Part shown: positions 19,200 to 28,515 of the stretch, piece by piece
Numbering within the stretch: position 1 is the first letter of the stretch
Layout of the letters: every line of letters begins with the position of its first letter
Assembly (NCBI RefSeq): GCF_001653955.1
Contig: NZ_CP013022.1
Coordinates: 62,001-126,000 of the forward strand
Length of the DNA: 64,000 nucleotides
Direction: 5' to 3'
DNA from: Francisella persica ATCC VR-331
Lineage (GTDB): Bacteria > Pseudomonadota > Gammaproteobacteria > Francisellales > Francisellaceae
Notes under the pieces: model-generated
Databases searched by the model: none
Seen by the model: only the letters and a program-made list of their open reading frames with translations
What the model was told of the DNA's origin: nothing
Position numbers and translations under genes: made by a program

Positions 19200-20030
19200 T
19201 TTTCAGATGCGCCCTTTCACTAGAAAAATACTGTTTTGGTGTCTTACCAAATGCTTTACTAAACAAATATCTTTTGCTAACATATCTAAACCACTTGCAA
19301 GTTGTGACTGTTATAACCAATGTGAAAAACTAATCCCTGTTTCGGATAAAAAAGCTCTTCGCAATGTCCGTGGCGACATAGCTGTAAATTATGCTCACTC
19401 CTCTAAACTTTTATTTATCGAATAGTTATCAGTAATTGCATTAGCGACTTTAGTAACTCTATCAGTCTTTGGCATCGGTAAATGTAATACTTCTTCTGGA
19501 GCAAGCATAATCTCATTACATATAATATCGGCAATATGCTCTTGATCTAAACTTAGATTGTCGTGATTGCCCCATTCTATTGCTCTTAGTGCAAGTGCTC
19601 TTAACACCTCGCTCATTGGTATGACTCTTGAGCTCTTGGGAAAATCTTGACACATAGTTGTGAGTATGAAAATCACCAATCCTTCTACAATACCACTTAT
19701 ATGAATTTTATACGATATATTTGGTGGTATCCACCCAGCTCTATTTGATAGCAGCACCCACGAGCCATTAGGAGTACTTACATGAAAAGACCTGATCTAT
19801 ACAAAATATTTTACCATGACAATGGCGATGCCGATCTGACTTTTGGTTATTTATTCTATTTTCACTATCAGGTGTATTTCCGCCTTTTATTGCAATTATT
19901 GCTTCCATCAAGTCGATCACTAAAATATTTAATCTCTTACTCAGTTATATTTTGTCCACTTTTCACTATTTATTGTCCATATAATGCTATAATACATAGC
20001 TAAAATTGTGCAATAATTTTATGCAAAAAT
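19200..20030 (-). pseudogene. Decayed AraC-family regulator
   Basis: On the minus strand the open run 19395-19757 reads as the cupin-side part of an AraC regulator: WVLLSNRAGWIPPNISYKIHISG, SEVLRALALRAIEW and EVLHLPMPKTDRVTKVANAI. Downstream, in shifted frames, comes the helix-turn-helix half (MSPRTLRRAFLSETGISFSHWL, stop, QSQLASGLDMLAK; then AFGKTPKQYF). Upstream of 19757 the cupin start continues with stops. Regulators of this subtype often sit divergent from the drug exporter they control, and the emrB operon starts 40-90 bases away, so loss may have freed the pump from control; that is inference. The plus-strand open frames at 19207 and 19782 are shadows. Confidence 0.72.
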
Positions 20031-20115
20031 AAACCTATAAAGTAGTTTTCCTATTTACTGCACAAAGCAATGTAGTATGTTAATAATATTTGAACCACAA
20101 GAAGTTTTAAAACTT

Positions 20116-21645
20116 ATGCAAACTAGTAATACAACAACCTTTGGCTTTTGGAGCCAAAAAAGAACGATTGTGGCATTAGCAATAAGCTTACTGGCACTTG
20201 CTGAGATTGTTGATTTGACAATTGTAGCTATTGCAATACCACAGATTATGGGTGCTATCGGTGCTAATGTTGAAACTATTGCTGATATAACTACAGTATA
20301 TATTGTCACTGCAGCAATCTTTATACTACTTTCGGGATTAATTATTGAAAAATATGGTATAAAAAAAGTTGCCTTAGTTTCATCCGTAATTTTTGGTGTA
20401 TCGTCGATAATGTGCGGCCTTTCAACATCTTTAACTGAAATGATTATTTTTAGGGCTTTTCAAGGTATGGGAGGAGCTTTCTTACCATCTGTAGCACAGA
20501 CATACATATCTACTAGTTTCAAAAACGAAGAGTATAATAAAGTGATGACTATATATAGTATGGTCATCGTTATGGGGCCAATTATTGGACCAGTACTTGG
20601 TGGAGCAATTTCTGAGAATATGTCTTGGGCATGGATTTTCTATGTCAACGTGCCTCTTTGTATCGTAGCTTTTATAATTATTTCTTTTATGATGGAAGCA
20701 ACACGCATAAAAAAAATCAAAATTGATTATATCAGCTTTGGTTTTATGGCTATCGGTGTTGGCTGTTTAGAGCTTTTTATAGATAACGGTAATACCAATG
20801 GCTGGTTTTCATCAATTAAAATGATTATAATGTTAGCAATATCTCTAGTTTCACTTAGTTTTTTTATTTGGAGAGGTTTAATTTACTCTTCGGTAGTTAA
20901 GTTTAAAATATTTAAAAATTTTAACTTTGCATTAGCTTGCTTTTTATGTTTTATGTTCGTACTACTATTCTCTGCTGCTATGGCATATTTACCCACGATG
21001 TTGCAGCAAGTATATGACTATCCTGTTGATCTAGCAGGATATATAACTGCTCCTAGAGGTGTTGCTGCTATTATTGGTGCAATTCTAACACAATCTATTT
21101 TAGTAAAAAAACTAGGGGTAAGGAAAACTATTAGTCTTGGAATAATTACTTTTGGAGTGTCTTGTTTAATGCAGGCAGGCTTCTCTCCTACTGCTAATGA
21201 ATTTGATATTATACTTACAACTGCTATTCAGGGATTAGGAATGATGATGTTTTTTGTTCCATTTATGAGCGTACTAGTAATTGGTATAGCTGATGAAGAT
21301 ATGGGCGATATGTCTGGATCATTTAACTTTTTTAGAAATTTTGGCAGTTCTGTTGGTACCACTTTTGTAGCAACATTTATCTCAAGAAACCAACAGACTA
21401 CTTATCTGGAATTATCACAAAATATATCATCACTAAATAATAACTTTCAAACTTGGAGTAATAGTTTGCAAATGTCTGATTTGGCTGCAGTAGCTATTGC
21501 AAAACAACAAGTGTTACACCAAAGTAGCTTATTAAGCTATATTAACTCTTTTTATGTAGTGGGTATACTCAGCCTAATATTGGCTATAGTACCATTTTTA
21601 TTAAAGGAACCACCTAAAGATGCTCCTGTTGCAGCGACGCATTAA
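20116..21645 (+). CDS. emrB: EmrB-type drug efflux transporter (MFS, DHA2)
   Basis: An inner-membrane proton antiporter of the 14-TM DHA2 family, 509 residues from the ATG at 20116. An in-frame ATG at 20077 would add a 13-residue leader and has no better ribosome site. Marks: EIVDLTIVAIAIPQIMGAI (TM1, motif D1 'LDxTIVNVALP'-like), the motif A-like loop EKYGIKKVALVSSVIFG, FRAFQGMGGAFLPS (motif B) and GPIIGPVLGGAISENMSWAWIFYVNVP (motif C). It pairs with the adaptor and outer-membrane factor that follow immediately, forming a complete tripartite pump. Substrates are not readable from the sequence. Confidence 0.9.
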   Translation: MQTSNTTTFGFWSQKRTIVALAISLLALAEIVDLTIVAIAIPQIMGAIGANVETIADITTVYIVTAAIFILLSGLIIEKYGIKKVALVSSVIFGVSSIMCGLSTSLTEMIIFRAFQGMGGAFLPSVAQTYISTSFKNEEYNKVMTIYSMVIVMGPIIGPVLGGAISENMSWAWIFYVNVPLCIVAFIIISFMMEATRIKKIKIDYISFGFMAIGVGCLELFIDNGNTNGWFSSIKMIIMLAISLVSLSFFIWRGLIYSSVVKFKIFKNFNFALACFLCFMFVLLFSAAMAYLPTMLQQVYDYPVDLAGYITAPRGVAAIIGAILTQSILVKKLGVRKTISLGIITFGVSCLMQAGFSPTANEFDIILTTAIQGLGMMMFFVPFMSVLVIGIADEDMGDMSGSFNFFRNFGSSVGTTFVATFISRNQQTTYLELSQNISSLNNNFQTWSNSLQMSDLAAVAIAKQQVLHQSSLLSYINSFYVVGILSLILAIVPFLLKEPPKDAPVAATH

Positions 21646-21663
21646 ATGATTATAGGGTATAAA

Positions 21664-22698
21664 ATGTCAGAAGAAAAAATACAACAAACTCAACAACCAG
21701 AAGAAATAAAAAAAGGCTCAAGATTTTCACCTAAGAAAATCATCATTGGCTGTAGTATTATCACGATATCAGTATTAGGAATTTATGGCTATTACAAATA
21801 TAACAAAATCTTTCCTAGTACCGATAATGCTTATGTTAATGCTGATGTGATTAGTATTTCACCTAAAGTTGGTGGCTATATAGAAAAAGTCTATATTCAA
21901 AACAACCAATTTGTACACAAAGGTGATAAGCTTGTGCAAATTGATCCTAAATATTATCAGCTACAGGTAGCTCAAGCAAACTCAAAAATCATTCAAGCTA
22001 AGGGACAATTAGAGATAGCTAAAGAGCAGGTAAATGTAGCTAAATCTAACCTTACTAAAGCTCAGTCATCTTTAGACATTGCAACAATCATGGCAAACAG
22101 ATACATCAAACTTTATAAAGATGATGCTGGCTCTCTACAAGATGCGCAAAAATACATAAACCAAAAAGTCCAAGCTCAGAAAGCAAAAGATGAAGCTTAC
22201 TCATCACTTAAGCAAGCTTTGTTACAGGTTGAAATCGCTAAAGCACAAATTGGTGCAGCTAAACTGAGTTATGATAACGCTAACCTAAATTTAGGTTATA
22301 CAACATTGACAGCTCCTGATGATGGTTATGTATCTAACCTAAAACCTTACAAAGGACAATTAGTATCTTCAGGACAAGCATTATTTGGCTTTATTGATAA
22401 TAAAAAATGGTGGATAGATGCTAATTTTAAAGAAACAGATCTTGATAGAATCAAGCCTGGACAACAAGTTAAAATTGAGCTAGATATGTATAGTCATACT
22501 TACACTGGTAAAGTTGATAGTATCAGCTATGCTACTGGGTCAGTTTTCTCATTACTACCACCTGAAAATGCTACCGGAAACTGGGTAAAAGTCACTCAAC
22601 GTTTCCCAGTAAAAATAATCCTAAACAATGATCATAAATACCCACTAAGAGTTGGAGCAAGTGCAACAGTAAAAGTAGATACTTATAGGTCAACATAA
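21664..22698 (+). CDS. emrA: EmrA-type membrane fusion protein
   Basis: A 344-residue periplasmic adaptor (HlyD family) bridging EmrB and the outer-membrane factor. It has a short cytoplasmic tail, one membrane anchor (IIIGCSIITISVLGIYGYY), a lipoyl half-motif (GGYIEKVYIQNNQFVHKGDKLVQID), a Gln/Ala/Lys-rich helical hairpin (~105-200), the second lipoyl half (LTAPDDGYVSNLKPYKGQLV) and a beta-barrel. The ATG at 21664 is preferred over 21646, which abuts the emrB stop with no room for a ribosome site. It overlaps the next gene by one base. I recall the LVS homologue EmrA1 being linked to oxidative-stress resistance and virulence. Confidence 0.9.
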   Translation: MSEEKIQQTQQPEEIKKGSRFSPKKIIIGCSIITISVLGIYGYYKYNKIFPSTDNAYVNADVISISPKVGGYIEKVYIQNNQFVHKGDKLVQIDPKYYQLQVAQANSKIIQAKGQLEIAKEQVNVAKSNLTKAQSSLDIATIMANRYIKLYKDDAGSLQDAQKYINQKVQAQKAKDEAYSSLKQALLQVEIAKAQIGAAKLSYDNANLNLGYTTLTAPDDGYVSNLKPYKGQLVSSGQALFGFIDNKKWWIDANFKETDLDRIKPGQQVKIELDMYSHTYTGKVDSISYATGSVFSLLPPENATGNWVKVTQRFPVKIILNNDHKYPLRVGASATVKVDTYRST

Positions 22699-24170
22699 TG
22701 ATAAGAAATAAAATATTCCCTTTAGCGTTAATATCCGCAACCTTCTTAACATCTAGTTGTAGCTTCTTTAGTCCTGAGTATGAAAGACCTAAAGTCAAAA
22801 CTCCAGCATTGTGGAATGACCAAGATAAAAATATCGAAGTTACGAAAAACTGGGATCTTACAAAAGTTGCGTGGTGGAGAGAGTTTAATGATCCAATATT
22901 AAATAATCTAATAACTACAGCATTAAAGGATAATAACAAATTACAAGTTTCTATTGGTAATATCTTACAAGCTAATGCTGAAATAAATAAAGCTAATTAT
23001 GGCTGGTTACCCACAGCAAGTGTTGGTGGTGGTGGTTTTGTGGCACAAGCATTCGATGTAAATTCTAGCTCAAATATTCCTCAACTTAATAATATTGGAA
23101 CTCAATCTACCGCAGGATCTTTAGTTGGTATTATACCTAGCTATACAATCAACATTGCTAGGCAATTTAAACTAGGTGAAATTTCACGTCTTAGTAAAAA
23201 AATGCAAACTAATCTTAAAGATATCACAAGACTTTCAATCATAAGCCAAGTTATTGCTGCATATTTTTCACTGATTACAGCAAAGGAACAGTTGAAATTA
23301 CAAACACTAATGGTCAATCAAATGCAGTTACTAGTGTACTATGCTCAAAATCAGCATAAGTTAGGGGCAAATTCGCCAGTGCTAGAGGAAGTTATTCGTC
23401 AGCAACTTGAAGTACAAAAAGGCAAAGTAGCTATGATCAAAAATGACATAGTTCATTTCCAAAATACCATTAAAGTCTTGATTGGAAGAAACCCTGGTAA
23501 AATTGTCACAAGCAGAACTTTAAATGAAATTAATGCTAATATAAAAGTACCGGTAAATATACCTTCTCAAGTTTTAGAGAATCGACCAGATATTGCTATT
23601 GCTGAGTATAAGCTAGAAACAGCAAATGCTAATATTGGCTTAGCTAGATCACAATTTTTTCCAAGCATTGACCTTACTGGAACTTTCGGAAATGCCACAC
23701 TTGCACTTGGAGAACTTGCTACGATGAATGCTTGGGTTTGGGCTGCTGAAGCTGTTGCTGCTGTACCAATATTTAATTTAAGTATTCTAGCTGATAGTGA
23801 CAAGGCTAAGGCGCAGTTTTATCAAGCATATTATGACTATATTAATACCCTACAACAAGCCTTCCAAGATGTTGATGATAGCCTTTCTGAAAGAGCTGCT
23901 AATTCAAAAAATCTCAAAAAACAAACTATATCCTTAGAGTCAACTCAAAGACAAGAGAAAATATTCTTTAAAAAGTACAGTTCTGGAGCTATAAGTAAAG
24001 CACAATATACAGGTATTACCTTGAATGTTCTATACCAACAAATGCAAGTTAATCAAGCTAAATTGAAATCTCTTATTAGTATAGTTAACTTATACCAATC
24101 TTTAGGCAGTGGTTATAATGTTGATAACTACTCTGACCCTCATTATGATAACCCAGCTTTTGATAAATAG
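22698..24170 (+). CDS. silC: TolC-like outer membrane efflux lipoprotein (NodT family)
   Basis: A 490-residue outer-membrane factor. Signal peptide with lipobox LTSSC places the lipidated Cys at residue 21; the mature start SFFSPEYERPKVKTPALW is typical of NodT/OprM lipoproteins. Two repeated OEP domains follow, each with long helices (e.g. WWREFNDPILNNLI and NRPDIAIAEYKLETANANIGLARSQFFPSIDLTG). It forms the trimeric exit duct for the EmrAB pump and shares a one-base overlap with emrA. I recall this TolC orthologue being called SilC in F. tularensis; the name is from memory. Confidence 0.88.
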   Translation: MIRNKIFPLALISATFLTSSCSFFSPEYERPKVKTPALWNDQDKNIEVTKNWDLTKVAWWREFNDPILNNLITTALKDNNKLQVSIGNILQANAEINKANYGWLPTASVGGGGFVAQAFDVNSSSNIPQLNNIGTQSTAGSLVGIIPSYTINIARQFKLGEISRLSKKMQTNLKDITRLSIISQVIAAYFSLITAKEQLKLQTLMVNQMQLLVYYAQNQHKLGANSPVLEEVIRQQLEVQKGKVAMIKNDIVHFQNTIKVLIGRNPGKIVTSRTLNEINANIKVPVNIPSQVLENRPDIAIAEYKLETANANIGLARSQFFPSIDLTGTFGNATLALGELATMNAWVWAAEAVAAVPIFNLSILADSDKAKAQFYQAYYDYINTLQQAFQDVDDSLSERAANSKNLKKQTISLESTQRQEKIFFKKYSSGAISKAQYTGITLNVLYQQMQVNQAKLKSLISIVNLYQSLGSGYNVDNYSDPHYDNPAFDK

Positions 24171-24299
24171 TTTCAAACAATTAATCTTCTTTAGTAAAAA
24201 GCTCTAAAAATTACTCTAAAATAAGCTATATCATTATGATAAAATAAGCTAACTAAGATTGGTTTAAATTCATAATAATTCTATTAAATAAGGTCCAAA

Positions 24300-25049
24300 A
24301 TGAAAATAGTTAAAGATTTCAACATCAAAGAATATTCACAAAAGTTAATTGATTGGCTAAGTGATACTTGTATGAATTACCCTGCTGAAGGATTTGTCAT
24401 TGGTCTTAGCGGTGGTATAGATTCGGCAGTTGCAGCTTCTTTAGCTGTCAAAACTGGATTATCAACTACAGCTTTAATATTACCATCAAAAAACAATCAA
24501 CACCAAGATATACAAGATGCTCTAGAACTTGCAGATAAAATTAATATTGAACATCATACTATTACAATTCAAACAGTATACGAAACTTTTCTTGCGTCAA
24601 TAAAAAAAATTACAAATACCGAACGTGATAGACAACTTGTCATTAAAGGAAATGCTCAAGCTCGTTTGAGGATGATGTATTTATATGCCTATGCTCAACA
24701 ATATAATAGAGTGGTTATTGGTACTGATAATGCTTGTGAATGGTATATGGGATATTTTACAAAGTTTGGTGATGGTGCTGCTGATATTCTTCCACTAGTT
24801 AATCTCAAAAAATCTCACGTTTTTGAATTAGGTAAATACTTAGGTGTTCCTAAAAATATACTTGATAAAGCTCCATCTGCTGGGCTATGGCAAGGACAAA
24901 CTGATGAAGATGAAATGGGCGTAACTTATCAAGAAATTGATGATTTCTTAGATGGTAAGCAAGTTTCAGCGAAAGCTCTAGAAAGAATAAATTTCTGGCA
25001 TAATCGTAGTCATCATAAGAGAAAACTAGCTTTAATTCCTAATTTCTAA
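24300..25049 (+). CDS. nadE: Ammonia-dependent NAD+ synthetase
   Basis: A 249-residue single-domain enzyme making NAD+ from nicotinate adenine dinucleotide, ATP and NH3. The N-type PP-loop SGGIDSAV is at 37-44; GNAQARLRMMYLYAYA (~120) and the VIGTDNACEWYMGYFTKFGDGAADILPL block (~140-167) form the active site; SAGLWQGQTDEDEMG (~200) is the C-terminal signature. There is no glutaminase domain, so free ammonia is the nitrogen donor. It stands alone, about 130 bases after the efflux operon, followed by 2.2 kb of debris. Confidence 0.95.
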   Translation: MKIVKDFNIKEYSQKLIDWLSDTCMNYPAEGFVIGLSGGIDSAVAASLAVKTGLSTTALILPSKNNQHQDIQDALELADKINIEHHTITIQTVYETFLASIKKITNTERDRQLVIKGNAQARLRMMYLYAYAQQYNRVVIGTDNACEWYMGYFTKFGDGAADILPLVNLKKSHVFELGKYLGVPKNILDKAPSAGLWQGQTDEDEMGVTYQEIDDFLDGKQVSAKALERINFWHNRSHHKRKLALIPNF

Positions 25050-25154
25050 ATATATTTAACTAATTTTCTTCTGCAAAACGAAACATAGATATTATTAGTA
25101 TATTATTATTTTTTTGCAGTAAAATAATCAAAAACCACCTATTAGAATTTAAAA

Positions 25155-25570
25155 ATGAAAAAATTACTCTCAGTATTACCTATATTTTCAACCACTTACT
25201 TCTTGTGCTTATATTGAAGGTTATAATAAGACACAAGAAAAGCTATATATCAATACGTCATACCAAAGATGTAAACTTTAATGAAAAAGGAGAATTACCA
25301 AAAGATATAAAAAATCATACGATGTTGAAGTTTCTAGATCAACACTAGAAAATTGTGATGTAATCGACTATGGTGACATTAAAATCAAACGCTAAAGTAT
25401 GAATAAGATATTTATTGGTGATTCACGTGACTGGGATATTATTAGAATAGACTGTAGTCAATGTATAGGCAATGGAAAAAATGGTGAAAAACATGATTTA
25501 GAAATTAAAGTATTTTCTAATGAGAAAACTTATCATACAAAAATATAAGTAGAACATGGATAAGAATTAA
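25155..25570 (+). pseudogene. Decayed small exported protein of unknown function
   Basis: It begins MKKLLSVLPIFSTT and, after a frame change, continues LTSCAYIEGYNKTQEKLYINTSYQ, which would be a lipobox cysteine and mature start. A further frame change gives FNEKGELPKDIKKSYDVEVSRSTLENCDVIDYGDIKIKR, ended by a stop, and a last piece SMNKIFIGDSRDWDIIRIDCSQCIGNG. At least two frameshifts and internal stops are needed to join these. No family recognised; probably a short lipoprotein. Confidence 0.5.
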
Positions 25571-25590
25571 ACAAGTAATTTTGGTTTTGA

Positions 25591-26330
25591 TTAAGGTTTT
25601 ACGATAGAAAAGCTAAAGTAACCTCTAGTTAAAGAATTATAAGTAGGAAGGAATATTCGTATTCTAGAAAGAAAATGTCTTAGTAATTTCAGCAATTCTT
25701 TGTCCAATAATGCTGTCATTCTATATCTAAAAGGTGGAGTAATATCAGAAGTATCATTCTCAGATTGAGCCATAACACTAAGACAGGAGCTGATTCTATT
25801 AGCAACATCTTCTTTACCAGCAGAACCTTCAGGTGATTGATTGCTCTGCTTGACCAACCCAAATCATCCCATACTGTACAGCAAAAAATACTAACTACAG
25901 CAAAAAAATTAACTTATCACCATTAGACTATGAGAGTTTGTAAAGCCAACAGTAATTTTATTTGTCCACTTTTACTCGTACCATTTTCTATAGCTTTTCT
26001 CCATGAACTCTTTTAACCCTGTGGCAACAGAACCTATATCAGTTCGAATCCCAAATAAGCATCATAATCATCAAGGACATTAATAATATCTTTTAATGTT
26101 TAAATATCAAATAATGCTGATTCAACATCAGCTATGCTATCTATTACCTCTTTAAATATCTTTAGCTAAACTTTGTATGTCCATAACTGCTATAAATAAA
26201 CTATTGCTGATCTTTTCATAATTATCTACTATTTTACTTTTTTGCAACATCTACTAGTATAACTTCATAATCCTCTATAAACTCTATAATTATCTCATTT
26301 TCATTAACCACCTCCTCCATTGCATCTTAA
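25591..26330 (-). pseudogene. Unidentified decayed gene with one membrane segment
   Basis: Minus-strand pieces can be chained: NENEIIIEFIEDYEVILVDVAKK near 26300-26235, EVIDSIADVESALFDI near 26150, a membrane-like FFAVVSIFCCTV near 25890, then the open run 25591-25857 (VKQSNQSPEGSAGKEDVANRISSCL and onward, 88 codons). Stops and frame changes separate them. The N-terminal part looks helical and acidic, and the C-terminal piece is polar. No family recognised; it could be two neighbouring remnants instead of one gene. Confidence 0.35.
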
Positions 26331-26344
26331 ATTTTAGCGATATT

Positions 26345-26895
26345 TGACCTTATTTTTATTTAACCAGACACTACTATGGTATAAAGTTGTCTGATAATTT
26401 TGATAGCTTAAATTTTTGCTAAACTTACCAGCATATACATCAAAAGCTTGATTTTTTATCATCAATGTTTCACTACCAGAATATTGGTTAAATTAGCTTA
26501 TAATTTATCTCATTACTTTAATATCTAGGTTGAGTATTTTTGTATTGGCTCAACCTATATTTGATAAAACAAAAGTTCTTATCCCATTCCCTACACATTA
26601 CGTTGAATATTACCAGGTGTAATTTTGCCATAGTTTCCATATGAGTCTCTATATTATAAAACCACCTTAGTAACATAAGTTATTATTTCCATATTTCTAT
26701 GTGGATAGGTAACAAATTCCATAGTGAGGAATTACAATGTCATAATTTATCACTCTCAAATGCCCAAAACCTATTCTCTCTGGATCATAATCACCCTCAA
26801 AACTAAAATGATGCTTAGTATCTAAACAATAAAATAAACTTATACATAAATCATCGTATTTTATAGTTTTTATCATAAACTTTTCTTAGAAGTCA
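26345..26895 (-). pseudogene. Decayed pirin-family gene
   Basis: The minus strand reads HHFSFEGDYDPERIGFGHLRVINYD near 26825-26745, a strong match to the pirin/YhhW start ('FSFADYYDPxxMGFGxLRVxNDD'). Out-of-frame pieces continue with HRNMEIITYV-like, YGNYGKITPGNIQRN-like and FVLSNIG stretches. The usual metal-binding histidine block cannot be read as an intact string (ICYLST precedes a stop). Pirins are cupin proteins, some with quercetinase activity. At least three disruptions are seen. Confidence 0.65.
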
Positions 26896-26939
26896 GTTTC
26901 ATAAGCTAATGATATCGAATATTATTTTTGAGATAATTA

Positions 26940-27300
26940 ACAAAAATATATAAATATAGTATGCCTAAAAAATTATAAAAGATTTAGAAGACAATCTATT
27001 TATCCAATATATAATAGCTCATCAAATCGCATAACCTTAGAAGTAGCTACCAAAACTGAAACGGTGTGCCGAAATGATGCTTCAAGGTTGTTTAGATGGC
27101 TTAGATATAGCAAAATTACCAATATTTGAAGTTAATAAAAACTTAATTCACCTATTGCCTGATGCAAAAAATCCCCAAGAAAATCTTCTATGTAATTAAG
27201 CTCAAAGGATAAATACAGATTAAAGAAAGTTAGGTTATCAAGCGATTACATAGAGAAAAATTTACCAAAAATTGAATTATAAAAGATTATCTTACTGTGT
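26940..27300 (+). pseudogene. Unidentified remnant before dnaJ
   Basis: A plus-strand frame gives KDLEDNLFIQYIIAHQIA, three stops, then RCAEMMLQGCLDGLDIAKLPIFEV and LIHLLPDAKNPQENLLC before another stop. The residue mix is protein-like, but I recognise no family. It ends beside the convergent dnaJ stop at 27306. Confidence 0.3.
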
Positions 27301-27305
27301 AAATA

Positions 27306-28427
27306 TTACTCAAAAAATTTCTTAGCGTAGTCCTTAACGTTATCAAACCATGTTTTACTCTTTGGAGCATGTTTACTTTGATAATCTTCGCCTAAGCTAT
27401 CAGCAAATTTTTCCAATAATTCCTTTTGCTCAGCATTTAAGTTTACCGGTGTCTCTACTACAACCTTACATAATAAGTCACCTCTTCTATGCCCTCTCAA
27501 AGATTTCATACCTTTTTCACGTATACGAAAAACTTTGCCTGTTTGAGTTTCAGGAACAACCTTTAAGCTAACTTCGCCATCAAGTGTTGGAACTTTGATA
27601 TCACCACCTAGACAAGCTTTGGTAAAGCTAATCGGCATTTCACAATAAAGATTAATGTCTCTTCTTCCAAAAATCTTATGGTCTTTAATGATGACTTGAA
27701 CATACAGATCACCGTTCATAGCGCCATTCAAACCAGAATCGCCCTCGCCTTGAAGCCTGATTCTATCACCATTGTCAACACCCTCTGGTATTTTAACTTT
27801 AAGAGTCTTTTGCTTCTTGACTTTACCGTTACCATAACAAGCATCACAAAGATCAGTAATACTATAGCCAGTACCATTACATACCGGACACGTTTGTTCA
27901 AAAGTGAAGAAACCTTGTTGTCTACGGATATTCCCCTGACCATGACAAGCATGGCAAGTAGTTTTGGTTCTAGATTTAGAACCTGTACCATCACAACTAT
28001 CACACGACTCCATCCTAGGTATAGATATATCTTTCTCAACACCAAAGAAAGCTTCTTCTAAAGTTATTTCTAAAGTGTACTCTAAATCGCTACCTCGAGA
28101 TGCTCTAGACCTAGCAGAACCACGCGAAGCTCCTCCACCAAAGAAAGTATCAAAAATATCTTCAAAACCACCAAATCCAGCAGCTCTAGCACCTGCTTGT
28201 TGATTTATCCCAGCATGGCCGAATTGATCATATCGAGCTCTTTTACCATCATCACTTAATATTTCATAGGCTTCAGATATTTCTTTAAATTTTATCTCTG
28301 CCTCTTTATCACCAGGATTACGATCTGGATGATATCTCATCGCAAGCTTTCTATAAGCTCTTTTGATTTCAACACCTGAGGCAGTTTTTGATACATTTAG
28401 AATTTCATAATAGCACTTCTGTTGCAT
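27306..28427 (-). CDS. dnaJ: Chaperone DnaJ
   Basis: The Hsp40 co-chaperone that loads substrates onto DnaK and stimulates its ATPase. The start at 28427 gives 373 residues (E. coli 376); an upstream in-frame ATG at 28490 would lie in the terminator hairpin and add a leader unlike any DnaJ. J domain at 1-70 with HPD at 33-35, Gly/Phe-rich linker (~72-110, ArgSer-rich GASRGSARSRASRG), four zinc-finger repeats CDSCDGTG, CHACHGQG, CPVCNGTG and CDACYGNG (~143-210), then two substrate-binding domains. It follows dnaK at 88 bases, across a hairpin and possible own -10. Confidence 0.96.
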   Translation of the reverse strand: MQQKCYYEILNVSKTASGVEIKRAYRKLAMRYHPDRNPGDKEAEIKFKEISEAYEILSDDGKRARYDQFGHAGINQQAGARAAGFGGFEDIFDTFFGGGASRGSARSRASRGSDLEYTLEITLEEAFFGVEKDISIPRMESCDSCDGTGSKSRTKTTCHACHGQGNIRRQQGFFTFEQTCPVCNGTGYSITDLCDACYGNGKVKKQKTLKVKIPEGVDNGDRIRLQGEGDSGLNGAMNGDLYVQVIIKDHKIFGRRDINLYCEMPISFTKACLGGDIKVPTLDGEVSLKVVPETQTGKVFRIREKGMKSLRGHRRGDLLCKVVVETPVNLNAEQKELLEKFADSLGEDYQSKHAPKSKTWFDNVKDYAKKFFE

Positions 28428-28472
28428 TTTACTTAACCTAAAAAATTTAGACAGACCATTATAACAAAAAGA

Positions 28473-28495
28473 AAAGTGTGGATAAACCACACTTT
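28473..28495 (-). terminator. dnaK-dnaJ intergenic hairpin (terminator or attenuator)
   Basis: A 9-base perfect stem (AAAGTGTGG / CCACACTTT) with a 5-base loop; on the minus strand it is followed by a T-rich run (TTTTCTTTTTG), fitting an intrinsic terminator after dnaK. Just beyond, a TATAAT-like box on the minus strand (28458-28463) could start a separate dnaJ transcript. Partial read-through would make DnaK more abundant than DnaJ. Confidence 0.7.
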
Positions 28496-28515
28496 ATTGA
28501 TTATTTAAATATTAT

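Noticed and set aside
19207-19425. 72-codon plus-strand frame after fadD
   Set aside because: The reverse strand reads as the DNA-binding half of the decayed AraC regulator; this is its shadow.
20077-20115. Longer N-terminus for the EmrB transporter
   Set aside because: The 13 extra residues are unlike the family and have no better ribosome site; 20116 is preferred but not proven.
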